Source of the DNA: Chlamydiales bacterium
GTDB taxonomy: Bacteria > Chlamydiota > Chlamydiia > Chlamydiales > Criblamydiaceae
NCBI GenBank assembly: GCA_024233575.1
Contig: JACKPN010000012.1
Coordinates: 1-56,443 of the forward strand
Length of the DNA: 56,443 nt
Direction of reading: 5' to 3'
Below, piece by piece: positions 25,329 through 34,004 of this stretch (its first letter is position 1; every line of letters begins with the position of its first letter). The notes under the pieces are model-generated. The model did no database searches. It was given only the letters and a program-made list of their open reading frames with translations, and was not told the origin of the DNA. Both the position numbers and the translations under genes were made by a program.

Positions 25329-26091
25329 AATCAAAGATATAAGGCTGCTTCTGATACCATTTTTCAACCGCTGCTTTCTGGGCATCATTTAGATTCGCCT
25401 GCTTGCGATACTCTTTAACGTACTCAAAGGCCTTGTCGACATCATTGAATCGATGAATCTTCAATAGGTATGCAACAACGACGGAGACGCTGCGGCCCAC
25501 ACCGGCCTTGCAATGGACAAGAACCTTGCCGTCCTTAACATGGTTTTCAATGAAAGCAACGCCCTCATCAAGATTCTCTTCAGATACCGGCAAGAAATCA
25601 TTCGCCACCAGATGAAGGTGCGGGGTATCAGCCCAGTCGATAAAGTCTTTAGCCATAAACTCTTCTCCTACAGAAACCACCGCGGCGACTTCTGTCTTTT
25701 CAAAAGGCAAGGCGCTGACGATGACATTGGTATCGCCAATGTCATTCTGCCAATCCCAGCCAATAGGAAGGACGTTTACCATAAACCGATAGAAAATGAG
25801 GGATACTTCATAAACAATCTCTTGCCAGTAACGGACGGCATGGGCAGTAAGGCCGATTGCTCCGGCAGCAATGATAGGAGCGGTAATGACCCAAGGCAAA
25901 ATGGGTACGACGATCGCCGTCACAGTAAATACAGTCAATAATGATGCTTGTACGACAGCCCAGAAGGTCGGACTTGATAGGATACGGACGGCGACATCGC
26001 GTATGCGCCCGCAAAAATTTCTTTCTGTTTGCTCTACTTTGTCGCTGCCGACTGCAGCAATAGGGGTCTGCGCTACTGTTCCTACATTCAT
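25309..26091 (-). CDS. Membrane-anchored dual-specificity phosphatase, PTPMT1-like
   Basis: The 260 aa protein has two adjacent hydrophobic helices at residues 41-82 with a very short turn, then a Cys-based phosphatase domain. The P-loop is HCKAGVGRS (Cys194, Arg200) and the likely general acid is Asp165 in VANDF. The order WDWQNDIGDTNVIVSALP, VGEEFM, then LHLVANDF before the P-loop follows the eukaryotic mitochondrial phosphatidylglycerophosphate phosphatase PTPMT1 as I recall it, so phosphatidylglycerophosphate is a candidate substrate; protein phosphotyrosine or nucleic-acid substrates are alternatives. It lies 7 bases after the receiver gene on the same strand, presumably one transcript with the kinase. 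The paired helices also recall chlamydial inclusion-membrane proteins. Confidence 0.85.
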   Translation of the reverse strand: MNVGTVAQTPIAAVGSDKVEQTERNFCGRIRDVAVRILSSPTFWAVVQASLLTVFTVTAIVVPILPWVITAPIIAAGAIGLTAHAVRYWQEIVYEVSLIFYRFMVNVLPIGWDWQNDIGDTNVIVSALPFEKTEVAAVVSVGEEFMAKDFIDWADTPHLHLVANDFLPVSEENLDEGVAFIENHVKDGKVLVHCKAGVGRSVSVVVAYLLKIHRFNDVDKAFEYVKEYRKQANLNDAQKAAVEKWYQKQPYIFDFKQVVI

Positions 26092-26098
26092 GACATGC

Positions 26099-26497
26099 CT
26101 ACTTGTCGATATATTTTTCGAGTACTTTTGCTAAATCTGTAGAACGTATGGGTTTGCTGAGATAATCGTCCATGCCTGAGGCGAGATATTTTTCGCGATC
26201 ACCGGCAAGAGCATTCGCTGTCAAGGCAACAATCGGTGTATATTTTTTACCTTTCTCTTCCGCTTCGCGAATGGCTGAGGTTGTTTGAAAACCGTCTTTT
26301 TTGGGCATTTGGATATCCATAAAGATGAGGTCATATTCGTAGATATCATAAAGTTCTAACGCCTCCTCACCATCTTCTGCACCGTCAACGGCACAGTTCA
26401 TCATCTCAAGCATCTCCTTTGTCAACTCAAGGTTCACAAGGTAGTCCTCAACAACAAGAATACGGGCGTTATGAAAGTCTGCGTCAATCTTCTGCAT
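26099..26497 (-). CDS. Stand-alone response-regulator receiver protein
   Basis: The 132 aa protein is a single receiver domain (residues 11-130) with no output domain. The phospho-acceptor Asp is in LIFMDIQMP, the acidic pair in VVEDY, the Thr in VALTANA and the Lys in LSKPI, so all phosphotransfer residues are intact. Single-domain receivers act as phosphorelay intermediates or protein-binding switches. It overlaps the kinase gene by 14 bases, as though a hybrid kinase had been split and its receiver detached. It is the natural partner of that kinase. Confidence 0.92.
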   Translation of the reverse strand: MQKIDADFHNARILVVEDYLVNLELTKEMLEMMNCAVDGAEDGEEALELYDIYEYDLIFMDIQMPKKDGFQTTSAIREAEEKGKKYTPIVALTANALAGDREKYLASGMDDYLSKPIRSTDLAKVLEKYIDK

Positions 26498-28541
26498 GAT
26501 TCTCCTGACAGAGTACTCCCCTGATTTGATCAGGATATAATGGGAATGCCAAATAATGCACTAAATTATTTTCTTTGCTTTTGTTCTGCTGCTGGTCGCC
26601 ATCGTCTAATCCGACGACAACAGCAGCCGAATCGTCATCTAAGAGGCTGTAAAGCTTTTTCTCATCGTCTAAAGCTGATGCTTGATCGCAAAAGACCGCT
26701 CCGCAATGCTTGTCTTTGACCTTATTAATCGCTTCTTCAAGGGTATGGCAGTGTGTGCTGACAACACCCATATCGTGCAGATAACGCTCGAAGATTTTTT
26801 TATTCTCTGTCTGCTTACCAACGATTACAGCACATTTATCAATGTTCATGGGCAGGATCTGTTGCTTTTCAGCAACAGGAAGATCCAGTGTAAACCAGAA
26901 GGTGCTGCCCTTGCCTTCAGCGCTTTCAACGCCGATTTTGCCTTTCATCTTATGCACAAGTTTCTTGCATATCGCCAGCCCTAAACCTGTACCGCCATAT
27001 TTTCGTGTTGTGGAGACATCGGCCTGGACAAAACTTCCGAACAACTTCTTCTGCACTTCTTCACTGATGCCAATTCCGGTATCGACAATCTGAAAATAGA
27101 GTTTGCCATCTTGTTGTAATGTCACTGATAAAGTAACCGACCCCTGATCAGTAAATTTCACTGCGTTGCCGATCAGGTTGATCAATATTTGACGAATACG
27201 GACGGGATCGCCAATGAAAGTCATAGGAATCGAGGGCGAATAGTAAACAGCGATTTCGATTTTTTTCTCGCGCGCTTTGACATCGAGCATTGAGATAAGA
27301 TCTTTGATGAGATCCAAAAGATTGAATGAAATGCTTTCCAACCTGAGTTCGCCGGCCTCGATTTTTGAAAGGTCTAATACGTCGTTAACAATATGAAGCA
27401 GCATCTCGGACGACATGTAAATATTATTCGCATACCGCTGCTGCTTCTGGTTCAGTTCAGTGTTGAGAAGAAGTTCAGTCATCCCCATCACCCCATTTAA
27501 GGGAGTACGGATTTCGTGGCTCATATTTGCCAGAAAAGCGCTCTTCGCCAGGTTGGCACGCATCGCTGCATCGCGAGCTCCTTCCAGTTCAACATTTTGC
27601 AGCTCCAGCTTCTTCAAAGAATCCGCGATCTGCATTTCCATCTTCTGTCTTTTCTGTTCATTGTCATGCGCTTCCATGAGGATAACGCATGCCTGTAAGA
27701 CAGGAAGAAGGAGGTAGTTGATCTCGCTGCTATAGGCATGACTGTTATTGGCAATGGCAATCAGGCCGACGATGCGATTTTTTTTGATCATCGGCATTGC
27801 CAGGTAGTTTTTCAGCTTGCAAACGCCGCATTTCATGTTGCCAATAGTAATTTTCCTGTTTTTGATCACCTCAGGAATTTTATTGATAAGGAAATGCAGG
27901 TAAGGATCGGTATTCTTAAAATCGTCAAGAGAGCATCTGGTAAAATACTTCTGCCACTCATCGTCTGACAATGCCAAAGGCAGAACTTCATTGGAAGTTT
28001 CATCGTAACGTACAATAATGCCGACACTGCTCTGTGTAACGGCAAGGATATCAAAAAGAAACTGCTGGAATATCCTCTTAACATTTTCTGCAGACTTGTC
28101 TTTAATAAACTGCGATTGCGCGATGGTGACCGAATCCAAGATGATGTTCATGTCATGAAGCATCTTCTCCTGGTTTTTCTCCGTAGTCAGATCGCGGAAC
28201 ATGCCCCACATGATCACACGTTCAGGAGTATTGATCTTGCCAATGCGCAGTTCCAAGGAAAAAGGATAGCCTTTTTTGTGGCGTGCCACTACTTCTCTTG
28301 CGGTAATGCGAGTTACGTCAGCTTCGAAAACCTCTTCAATGTCTTTGTAATTCTGCTCTTTGACATGTGGAAAAAGCAGGCTGATCGATTGCCCGACAAC
28401 CTCGTGACATTCATACCCAAAAATCTCTTGAGCGGCAGCGTTGAAGAACTCGATCTTCCCTGAAGAATCGAACGTCACGATGCCGTCAATCGCATAGTTG
28501 AGCACTGTTAGCAGATCATTTTTCTGCGGAACATCATCCAT
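26484..28541 (-). CDS. PAS-GAF sensor histidine kinase with degenerate C-terminal receiver-like segment
   Basis: The 685 aa protein lacks membrane helices. A PAS domain spans about residues 8-120, a GAF domain about 150-290 (with a CGVC pair that could bind metal or sense redox), a coiled linker, then HisKA with His342 in NMSHEIRTPLNG and an ATPase domain with NLIGNAVKF, DTGIGI and GGTGLGLAI. Residues about 570-680 have receiver-like spacing but no clear phospho-acceptor context, so I read it as a decayed receiver. The kinase probably signals to the receiver overlapping its 3' end. It lies 112 bases after pelG on the same strand; the gap is AT-rich and may hold a separate promoter. Control of Pel production is a reasonable guess, not shown. 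Confidence 0.9.
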   Translation of the reverse strand: MDDVPQKNDLLTVLNYAIDGIVTFDSSGKIEFFNAAAQEIFGYECHEVVGQSISLLFPHVKEQNYKDIEEVFEADVTRITAREVVARHKKGYPFSLELRIGKINTPERVIMWGMFRDLTTEKNQEKMLHDMNIILDSVTIAQSQFIKDKSAENVKRIFQQFLFDILAVTQSSVGIIVRYDETSNEVLPLALSDDEWQKYFTRCSLDDFKNTDPYLHFLINKIPEVIKNRKITIGNMKCGVCKLKNYLAMPMIKKNRIVGLIAIANNSHAYSSEINYLLLPVLQACVILMEAHDNEQKRQKMEMQIADSLKKLELQNVELEGARDAAMRANLAKSAFLANMSHEIRTPLNGVMGMTELLLNTELNQKQQRYANNIYMSSEMLLHIVNDVLDLSKIEAGELRLESISFNLLDLIKDLISMLDVKAREKKIEIAVYYSPSIPMTFIGDPVRIRQILINLIGNAVKFTDQGSVTLSVTLQQDGKLYFQIVDTGIGISEEVQKKLFGSFVQADVSTTRKYGGTGLGLAICKKLVHKMKGKIGVESAEGKGSTFWFTLDLPVAEKQQILPMNIDKCAVIVGKQTENKKIFERYLHDMGVVSTHCHTLEEAINKVKDKHCGAVFCDQASALDDEKKLYSLLDDDSAAVVVGLDDGDQQQNKSKENNLVHYLAFPLYPDQIRGVLCQENHAED

Positions 28542-28653
28542 AGAAACACCCTTATTCGCTAGCCAACAATGAACCTCGACTTCCGTTATTATTAAAATAA
28601 CAGTTTATAACCACTTTTATCAATCTAAAGAGAACTATCTGATTACCAGCGTT

Positions 28654-30036
28654 TTAAGTATTTATCGATGCATTCGTTGTAATAAAAGTATGGTAAGGAA
28701 GGTTTCTGATAAACCGCTCGGCTACAACAGCAGCAAACAAAAAAGTAATCACCCCAGCCAAAAAATATCCATATCCATAGTAGGGGAATCCAAACTGCAT
28801 GACTACCGCAGTAAGGATGCCGTTGCTAACAAAAAAGAAACATTGCACCGCTAGCAGTCCACGTCGATGTTCAAAATATGCCATCAAGGTACCCAAAAAA
28901 AGAACGAGAACTTGAAACATGGCACCGATAACACCGTACCGGAACATGCCCAATTGAATCACATTCATGCCTATCCATTCGAAAATTTTCGGTGCGGCAA
29001 GGATAACAACGATACAAGTGAATGCTTGCATGATCAAAAGATAGCTTCCGTTACGCAAGATACAGCGGTACAGCGACTCATGATGCTGACGGATCTGTGT
29101 GAAGTTAGCCCCTTTCATGATGTTTCGATAGAAATCGACATATTCCTCAAAAAAATCAGTCTCTTGGCGCAACATAAACATCGCCATTGATGGGATCACT
29201 GTCAAATATGCAACGAAAAGAGCACTGTCATAGTAAGGGTAAACGATCATGTTATTCGGGTAACGGACAGCATCAGGAGAGAACCACATCACCCATTTGT
29301 CCACCCAGATCCCCAAAGCAAAGAAGAATGCTCCGAGCGCATACATCCAGTACTTTCTCATCCCTTTATAAAAGCATGTAAGATCATTCCATCGTGGAGG
29401 GTATTCCTTCATGAGAACCCCTAATATCACGGCGACAATCAAGGAAAGGCCGATATTGAAGCCGACGAGCATCCCTAGTGCTTGGTAATCATCGGCAAGA
29501 GCGACGCTGCCGAAAACAGCCAGGACCATTCCTGCAAAGTAAGAACCTGTTACCGCTTTATAGTAACGCAATGTGGAGACGAAAACGGTGATGATCCAAA
29601 TGAACATGACCAGATAGAAATTGGCAATCGCTGCCAAGCGTATCATCGGATCCATGATGGTGTAATAACCATAAAACCATAGAACGAAGGGAAGCGACAC
29701 CAAAGAAGATGCTGCCAGGCTGCAGACAAGGATGCCTAGACCTTCTTTTAAGTCACGCTCATAGATGCCATCGGAAAGACAACGGGTGGCGACGACGGCA
29801 AAAGGGGCTGAAAAGACCAACGAGAAGCAAAAGTTATAGAGGACAATGATACGAAATTCCGATACAAAACCAAAAAAGGTCAGGTGCTTTGTCAGTAGGT
29901 AGATACTTCCCAAGGCAATGACAGTGAAGATCCATGGGCCCGACGTAGAGATCACTGCATGGAAGTAAGCTTTCGACATGCTGGTAAGCTCATCTTTTCG
30001 CAGCAATTTCCTTAAAACAAAGCCGATTCCAGCCAT
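28654..30036 (-). CDS. pelG: Pel polysaccharide inner-membrane transporter PelG
   Basis: The 460 aa protein has about twelve hydrophobic helices and starts MAGIGFVLRKLL, the typical PelG beginning; Pseudomonas aeruginosa PelG is 456 aa. It belongs to the MOP/Wzx-like exporter superfamily and is thought to work with PelD, PelE and PelF to synthesise and pass the polymer across the inner membrane. It is the last gene of the pel locus; its ATG overlaps the pelF stop by one base (TAATG), implying coupled translation. Confidence 0.93.
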   Translation of the reverse strand: MAGIGFVLRKLLRKDELTSMSKAYFHAVISTSGPWIFTVIALGSIYLLTKHLTFFGFVSEFRIIVLYNFCFSLVFSAPFAVVATRCLSDGIYERDLKEGLGILVCSLAASSLVSLPFVLWFYGYYTIMDPMIRLAAIANFYLVMFIWIITVFVSTLRYYKAVTGSYFAGMVLAVFGSVALADDYQALGMLVGFNIGLSLIVAVILGVLMKEYPPRWNDLTCFYKGMRKYWMYALGAFFFALGIWVDKWVMWFSPDAVRYPNNMIVYPYYDSALFVAYLTVIPSMAMFMLRQETDFFEEYVDFYRNIMKGANFTQIRQHHESLYRCILRNGSYLLIMQAFTCIVVILAAPKIFEWIGMNVIQLGMFRYGVIGAMFQVLVLFLGTLMAYFEHRRGLLAVQCFFFVSNGILTAVVMQFGFPYYGYGYFLAGVITFLFAAVVAERFIRNLPYHTFITTNASINT

Positions 30037-31559
30037 TATAACACCCCTGCCGGTTCATACTTTTGTGCTTCCTCAAGAAGCTGATGATAGAGATTTGCAT
30101 ATGCTTCTTGTTGCTGCTCTTCCTGATAGTAGCGCTGTACACGCTTACGGATTGTCCTGCTGCATTTATCATAAAACATCGTATCGGTCATCAACTTTGC
30201 TACGGCCTTTGCGATCGCATCGGGATTCGCAAGAGGACAGACAATACCTGCAGGACCAAGATTAGGAACTTCCTCGCTTGTGCCATAGATCAGCTCAGGA
30301 CAAGAGCCTACTTGCGTTGTCACACAAGGAATGCCGGCAGCTCCTGCCTCAAGAATAACGAGAGGTTGCGCCTCGCTGATGCTTGTCAGTAAAACCACAT
30401 CGATCTGCCCTAAGTAGTCGGCAACCACAACTTTACCGACAAACTCAAAGACGCTCTCAAGTCCTAGGAATGCAACTAGCTGGCGGCACTCTTCGTAATA
30501 TTCCGGATCTTCATCGCTAGGGCCTATCATCAATGCGCGTATATTGGAAATTTCGCTCTTCAGCTGGCTGACAGCATAGATATAGGTTTTAACATCTTTG
30601 ATCGGGACTACGCGTCCAATCAAAGCGATGGTGGGGGGATGGTTGTTGTCATGTTCGATGGAAGAGTATTTCTTGTAGTCAATACCGTTAGGAATAACCA
30701 TGATCTTATTGATATCGGCGCCGTCGTCCCTCTGTAGTATTGTGTTTCCCTCATAAAGGGTTACCACCTTACTGGCAGCCTGATAGCATAGCTTGGAATA
30801 ACAGACAAAAGTGTCGATCCAGTAATCCTTCAAGTCCTTTTCGAAGCGGCTGGTTTCCACGCTCATATTCATCACCTTCATATCTTCAAGCCAATCGGCA
30901 GATGCGATTTCGATTCTCCGTTCATTGGTGTAGATTCCATGTTCGGTGATGAGCGAAGGTTTGCCTGTTTCGATTGCAGCGCGCGCCATATAGACCCCGG
31001 CAAAGCCGGTGCAGATCGTATGGTAAATTTGAGCTTTTGGCATCGGCGCTAATAGCAGAGAGTAGAATCCCCCCATCAAATTACGGAAAGACCAGAAAAA
31101 ATTAAGGAAACTGGTATCACCAAGGAGGGAGAGATAGATTCTCACCATCATCTGCCACGCCTCGTAGCTGTTGAGCAGTGTCTCTTCTGTAAATTTGCCT
31201 TTATGATTTTTAAAAATATCGAGAATTTTCGTGAAATCTTTCAGTCGAGGATTGTGCAACATATTAAGTATCAGCGATTCTAGATCCCGAAACAGCTGTT
31301 GTCGCTCTGCGGTGCTCAACCGGCAAGACCCCTCAGGAAGCTCTTGCAAGTAAATATTTTGAAGAGCGACGACATTATGGGGTATCTCGTATTTGTACCT
31401 CATGCGACTATCAGGGGGCAACAAGCAGACGACATGAAAAGTCAGATCCTTTTGCGTACGGATTAAGTCGTAAGTCCACGTCGAAACACCGCCGGTATAA
31501 TAGGGAAACGTTCCTTCCAGGATCAGGCAAACATCTGCATTTTTTTCACTATCCGCCAT
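30036..31559 (-). CDS. pelF: Pel polysaccharide glycosyltransferase PelF
   Basis: Cytosolic GT4-family glycosyltransferase; PelF uses UDP-activated N-acetylhexosamine to polymerise Pel. The start at 31559 is chosen because a GGAGG lies six bases upstream and it gives 507 aa, the length of the P. aeruginosa protein; the open frame extends further upstream by 31 codons without support. Marks are LEGTFPYYTGGVSTW near the N terminus, PNGIDYKKYS near residue 290 and the GT4 catalytic EAQPLVILEAGAAG with the two glutamates. It overlaps pelE by 11 bases. Confidence 0.96.
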   Translation of the reverse strand: MADSEKNADVCLILEGTFPYYTGGVSTWTYDLIRTQKDLTFHVVCLLPPDSRMRYKYEIPHNVVALQNIYLQELPEGSCRLSTAERQQLFRDLESLILNMLHNPRLKDFTKILDIFKNHKGKFTEETLLNSYEAWQMMVRIYLSLLGDTSFLNFFWSFRNLMGGFYSLLLAPMPKAQIYHTICTGFAGVYMARAAIETGKPSLITEHGIYTNERRIEIASADWLEDMKVMNMSVETSRFEKDLKDYWIDTFVCYSKLCYQAASKVVTLYEGNTILQRDDGADINKIMVIPNGIDYKKYSSIEHDNNHPPTIALIGRVVPIKDVKTYIYAVSQLKSEISNIRALMIGPSDEDPEYYEECRQLVAFLGLESVFEFVGKVVVADYLGQIDVVLLTSISEAQPLVILEAGAAGIPCVTTQVGSCPELIYGTSEEVPNLGPAGIVCPLANPDAIAKAVAKLMTDTMFYDKCSRTIRKRVQRYYQEEQQQEAYANLYHQLLEEAQKYEPAGVL

Positions 31560-32640
31560 ATGCTTCCTCCGTTGACAGCATTTTCTCCGGAATCCCGCGG
31601 CGCCATAACACAATTTGGTCGACGATGTCATCGTGGTCAACGCCCTGGCCACTTACGATAAGGTTATCACGCTGGACGAAGCGCCGCAGGGCATCGTAGT
31701 CTTTCAACTGAAAAAGCGTATTCAAGTACCATTTGTACCCTTCGTCATCGACTCTATTTTCTTTAATGAAAAGTCGTTCAAGATAGTTTTTCGCCTCTTG
31801 GTAGTGTCCTAAGGTATATTGAAGACGACCAAGAGAAAGGAGAGCTTCGGGATCATCGACAGAGAGACGGTCATAATGCTCAAACAATTCGACCGCACGT
31901 TCGGAAAGCACTCTTGAGCGACGACTATCTATGAATGCCAGTGTGGAATAACTTTCGCAATATTGTCCTGCCTCCATAATAAGCCGTTTGTTATTAGGTT
32001 CCTGCTTTAGACGTTTTTCCAACTCTGCATGCCCGTCGGCATACTTGTCATTGATGCGCGATACCGCCGTTGCTGAAAGTACGCGGATACTATTAGCGCT
32101 ATCATTAAGCCCCAGCATCAATGATTCGGCAAATTCAGGACGGAAATATTTCAAAATTCTCTCGATAGCGATGCGCTTCTGCCTGCTGGTCCCGAAGGCC
32201 ATGATGTCATTATAGGAAAGGGGAAGATGCTGGCTGTCGTACTCTTCCATTCCATATTTTACCCTTTGAAACAGTTCTGAGATGTTGCTGGATCGGTTTT
32301 CAGGAAAAATCGTTTTCAGCAGATCATCAAGAGTTGTCGTTTTGACCATGATCAATAATATCTCAGTCGCAATTGCCATTAACCCTGCCAGACATCCAAA
32401 GGGACCTGAAAAAATTACGAGGATGGCGATGATCACAAAAAACGAGGCTTGCCGGCCGCTGCGCCACAACATCAAAATGCTCAGTAAAAGTCCTACCGAA
32501 ATCAACAGATGGCCGGCAACGACAACAGAAAAGGAAATCGCCCCTTGATATGCTAAAAAAAAGAGCCCTATTTCGAAAAAAGAGACCATGAGGTTTATCA
32601 TCAGATAGGTAAGAAGCTTTGACAGAGCGCCGCTAGTCAT
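31549..32640 (-). CDS. pelE: Pel polysaccharide inner-membrane protein PelE
   Basis: The 363 aa protein has three or four hydrophobic helices in the first 100 residues and a helical cytosolic part with TPR-like units (LSLGRLQYTLGHYQEAKNYL near 280). This matches PelE of P. aeruginosa (329 aa, membrane helices plus TPR), which links PelD to PelF. It overlaps pelD by 4 bases and pelF by 11. Sequence similarity is weaker than for pelF/pelG, so the call leans on architecture and position. Confidence 0.85.
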   Translation of the reverse strand: MTSGALSKLLTYLMINLMVSFFEIGLFFLAYQGAISFSVVVAGHLLISVGLLLSILMLWRSGRQASFFVIIAILVIFSGPFGCLAGLMAIATEILLIMVKTTTLDDLLKTIFPENRSSNISELFQRVKYGMEEYDSQHLPLSYNDIMAFGTSRQKRIAIERILKYFRPEFAESLMLGLNDSANSIRVLSATAVSRINDKYADGHAELEKRLKQEPNNKRLIMEAGQYCESYSTLAFIDSRRSRVLSERAVELFEHYDRLSVDDPEALLSLGRLQYTLGHYQEAKNYLERLFIKENRVDDEGYKWYLNTLFQLKDYDALRRFVQRDNLIVSGQGVDHDDIVDQIVLWRRGIPEKMLSTEEAYGG

Positions 32641-34004
32641 GATGACGAAGTTTCCTTGCTGCTTGTTTTTCCTTCCGGAGAATAAAGCTCTTCAATAGAA
32701 AAATGAAGCTTAATATCTTTAATATTCGGATAGTTGGATACTTTACCCACCAAAGCAACCGCTAGCTGCTCCACATCAGAAGGATGCTGATAAGGCAACA
32801 GCAGCAAAAACTTCCCCCTTCCCCTTTCATCATGAAAATAGCTTCCATCTTGAGGAATATTATCCTTAAAAAATCTTTTGATTCCCTCTAGCTGATCCTC
32901 TTCTTCTTTCTCTGTTCCAGAAAGTACAAAGGAAACTTTTGCGAGTGACAGCGGAAATTGTCGTTGTCTAGCCAAGGCTAGGAATAATTTTTTCTGGACC
33001 GTGTAAAAATGATACGAAAACATGAGAGGCTTTGACGAAAGCAGAGAGCTTTCTTCTACCTTTTTGTGTTGGCGCGCGTTAGTATAGGCCATGCCAATCA
33101 ATTCGCATACGGTTCTGAATGTTTCGATGCTAGAAGTGTTTAGCTCAAGGAATTCGATCTCTTCAACTTTCAACATACCGAAAACAAAACCTTCTTCGGA
33201 ATCGATAAGCGGTCCGGCCAAAACACCTTGATCGCCAAGAATTTTTTGGTCTTCCTTATTAATGAGGCAAATGATCCTCTCGGCAGAGACCAGCTCGCGA
33301 TAAAGGAGGTTGTCGGGAGTGATCCTAAGCAAGTAGCGATCATCATCAGACCATCCATGGCTGGTTGCGACTTCCAAACCGTTAGGTCCCAGTGTATAGA
33401 CGGAAAATTTTTTCAAATTGAGCGCGGCTTCAACGACACCATTTAGCTTCATGATGATCTGCGCAGGGTTCAATGATTCCAGCCCTTTTAGGGTTTTATA
33501 AGTCATGGCCGTCGAACGCTGTTGCGTAACAAGATGCGCCTCAAGATTTTCTTTTGCATTTTTCAAGCTTTCGTAGTTCTTAACGACTTCATCGCTCTCT
33601 TCCCGCAACTTCTGCAGTTCCCCTTCCAGTTCCTTGTTCTGCATTGCCAATCTATTGCGCAGCTCTCCTAAAATGAATGCTGCCATAAACCAAAGGAGCG
33701 GTCGTAATGCCAACTGGAATTGATATTCAAAGAGAGTCTCACGGATAGTCTGCTGCGGGACATTTCCTACATAGAGGAATAGGGTCGACAGCAAGGCGGC
33801 GGAGAGCCCTTCAAAGGTGCCATATTGGACACTGATAAGAAGGATAATAATCCAGAATGGATGAGGAGACAGCGTGATCATACGGTCGCCGGCGCCGAAA
33901 AAATAATCGCCAACAGTAAGAGCCGTAAGAAAAAACAAAGTCTCGAGAAGCGCTGCCGTCCTAACTCCCGCGACATATTTTGGCATGTGTATCATTTTCA
34001 TCAA
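32637..34004 (-). CDS. pelD: PelD-type regulator with GAF and degenerate GGDEF domains, lacking the RxxD motif
   Basis: The 455 aa protein equals P. aeruginosa PelD in length: four membrane helices in residues 12-115, a coiled segment to 165, a GAF domain at about 170-315 and a degenerate GGDEF-like domain at about 325-440. The would-be GGDEF strand reads RGRGKFLLLLP, so no cyclase activity is expected. In Pseudomonas, PelD activates Pel synthesis by binding c-di-GMP at an RxxD motif and a second Arg. Inspecting every Arg in this protein, none has Asp three residues later. Either binding is lost or it uses other residues. The gene overlaps pelB and pelE by 4 bases each. Confidence 0.9.
   Translation of the reverse strand: MMKMIHMPKYVAGVRTAALLETLFFLTALTVGDYFFGAGDRMITLSPHPFWIIILLISVQYGTFEGLSAALLSTLFLYVGNVPQQTIRETLFEYQFQLALRPLLWFMAAFILGELRNRLAMQNKELEGELQKLREESDEVVKNYESLKNAKENLEAHLVTQQRSTAMTYKTLKGLESLNPAQIIMKLNGVVEAALNLKKFSVYTLGPNGLEVATSHGWSDDDRYLLRITPDNLLYRELVSAERIICLINKEDQKILGDQGVLAGPLIDSEEGFVFGMLKVEEIEFLELNTSSIETFRTVCELIGMAYTNARQHKKVEESSLLSSKPLMFSYHFYTVQKKLFLALARQRQFPLSLAKVSFVLSGTEKEEEDQLEGIKRFFKDNIPQDGSYFHDERGRGKFLLLLPYQHPSDVEQLAVALVGKVSNYPNIKDIKLHFSIEELYSPEGKTSSKETSSS

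Noticed and set aside
26484..28541. Calling the kinase a full hybrid kinase
   Set aside because: The C-terminal segment has receiver-like length but no convincing phospho-acceptor Asp context; the intact receiver is the separate overlapping gene.
32637..34004. Reading PelD as an active diguanylate cyclase
   Set aside because: The GGDEF strand is degenerate (RGRGKF) and the domain order GAF then degenerate GGDEF behind four helices is that of PelD, a receptor.
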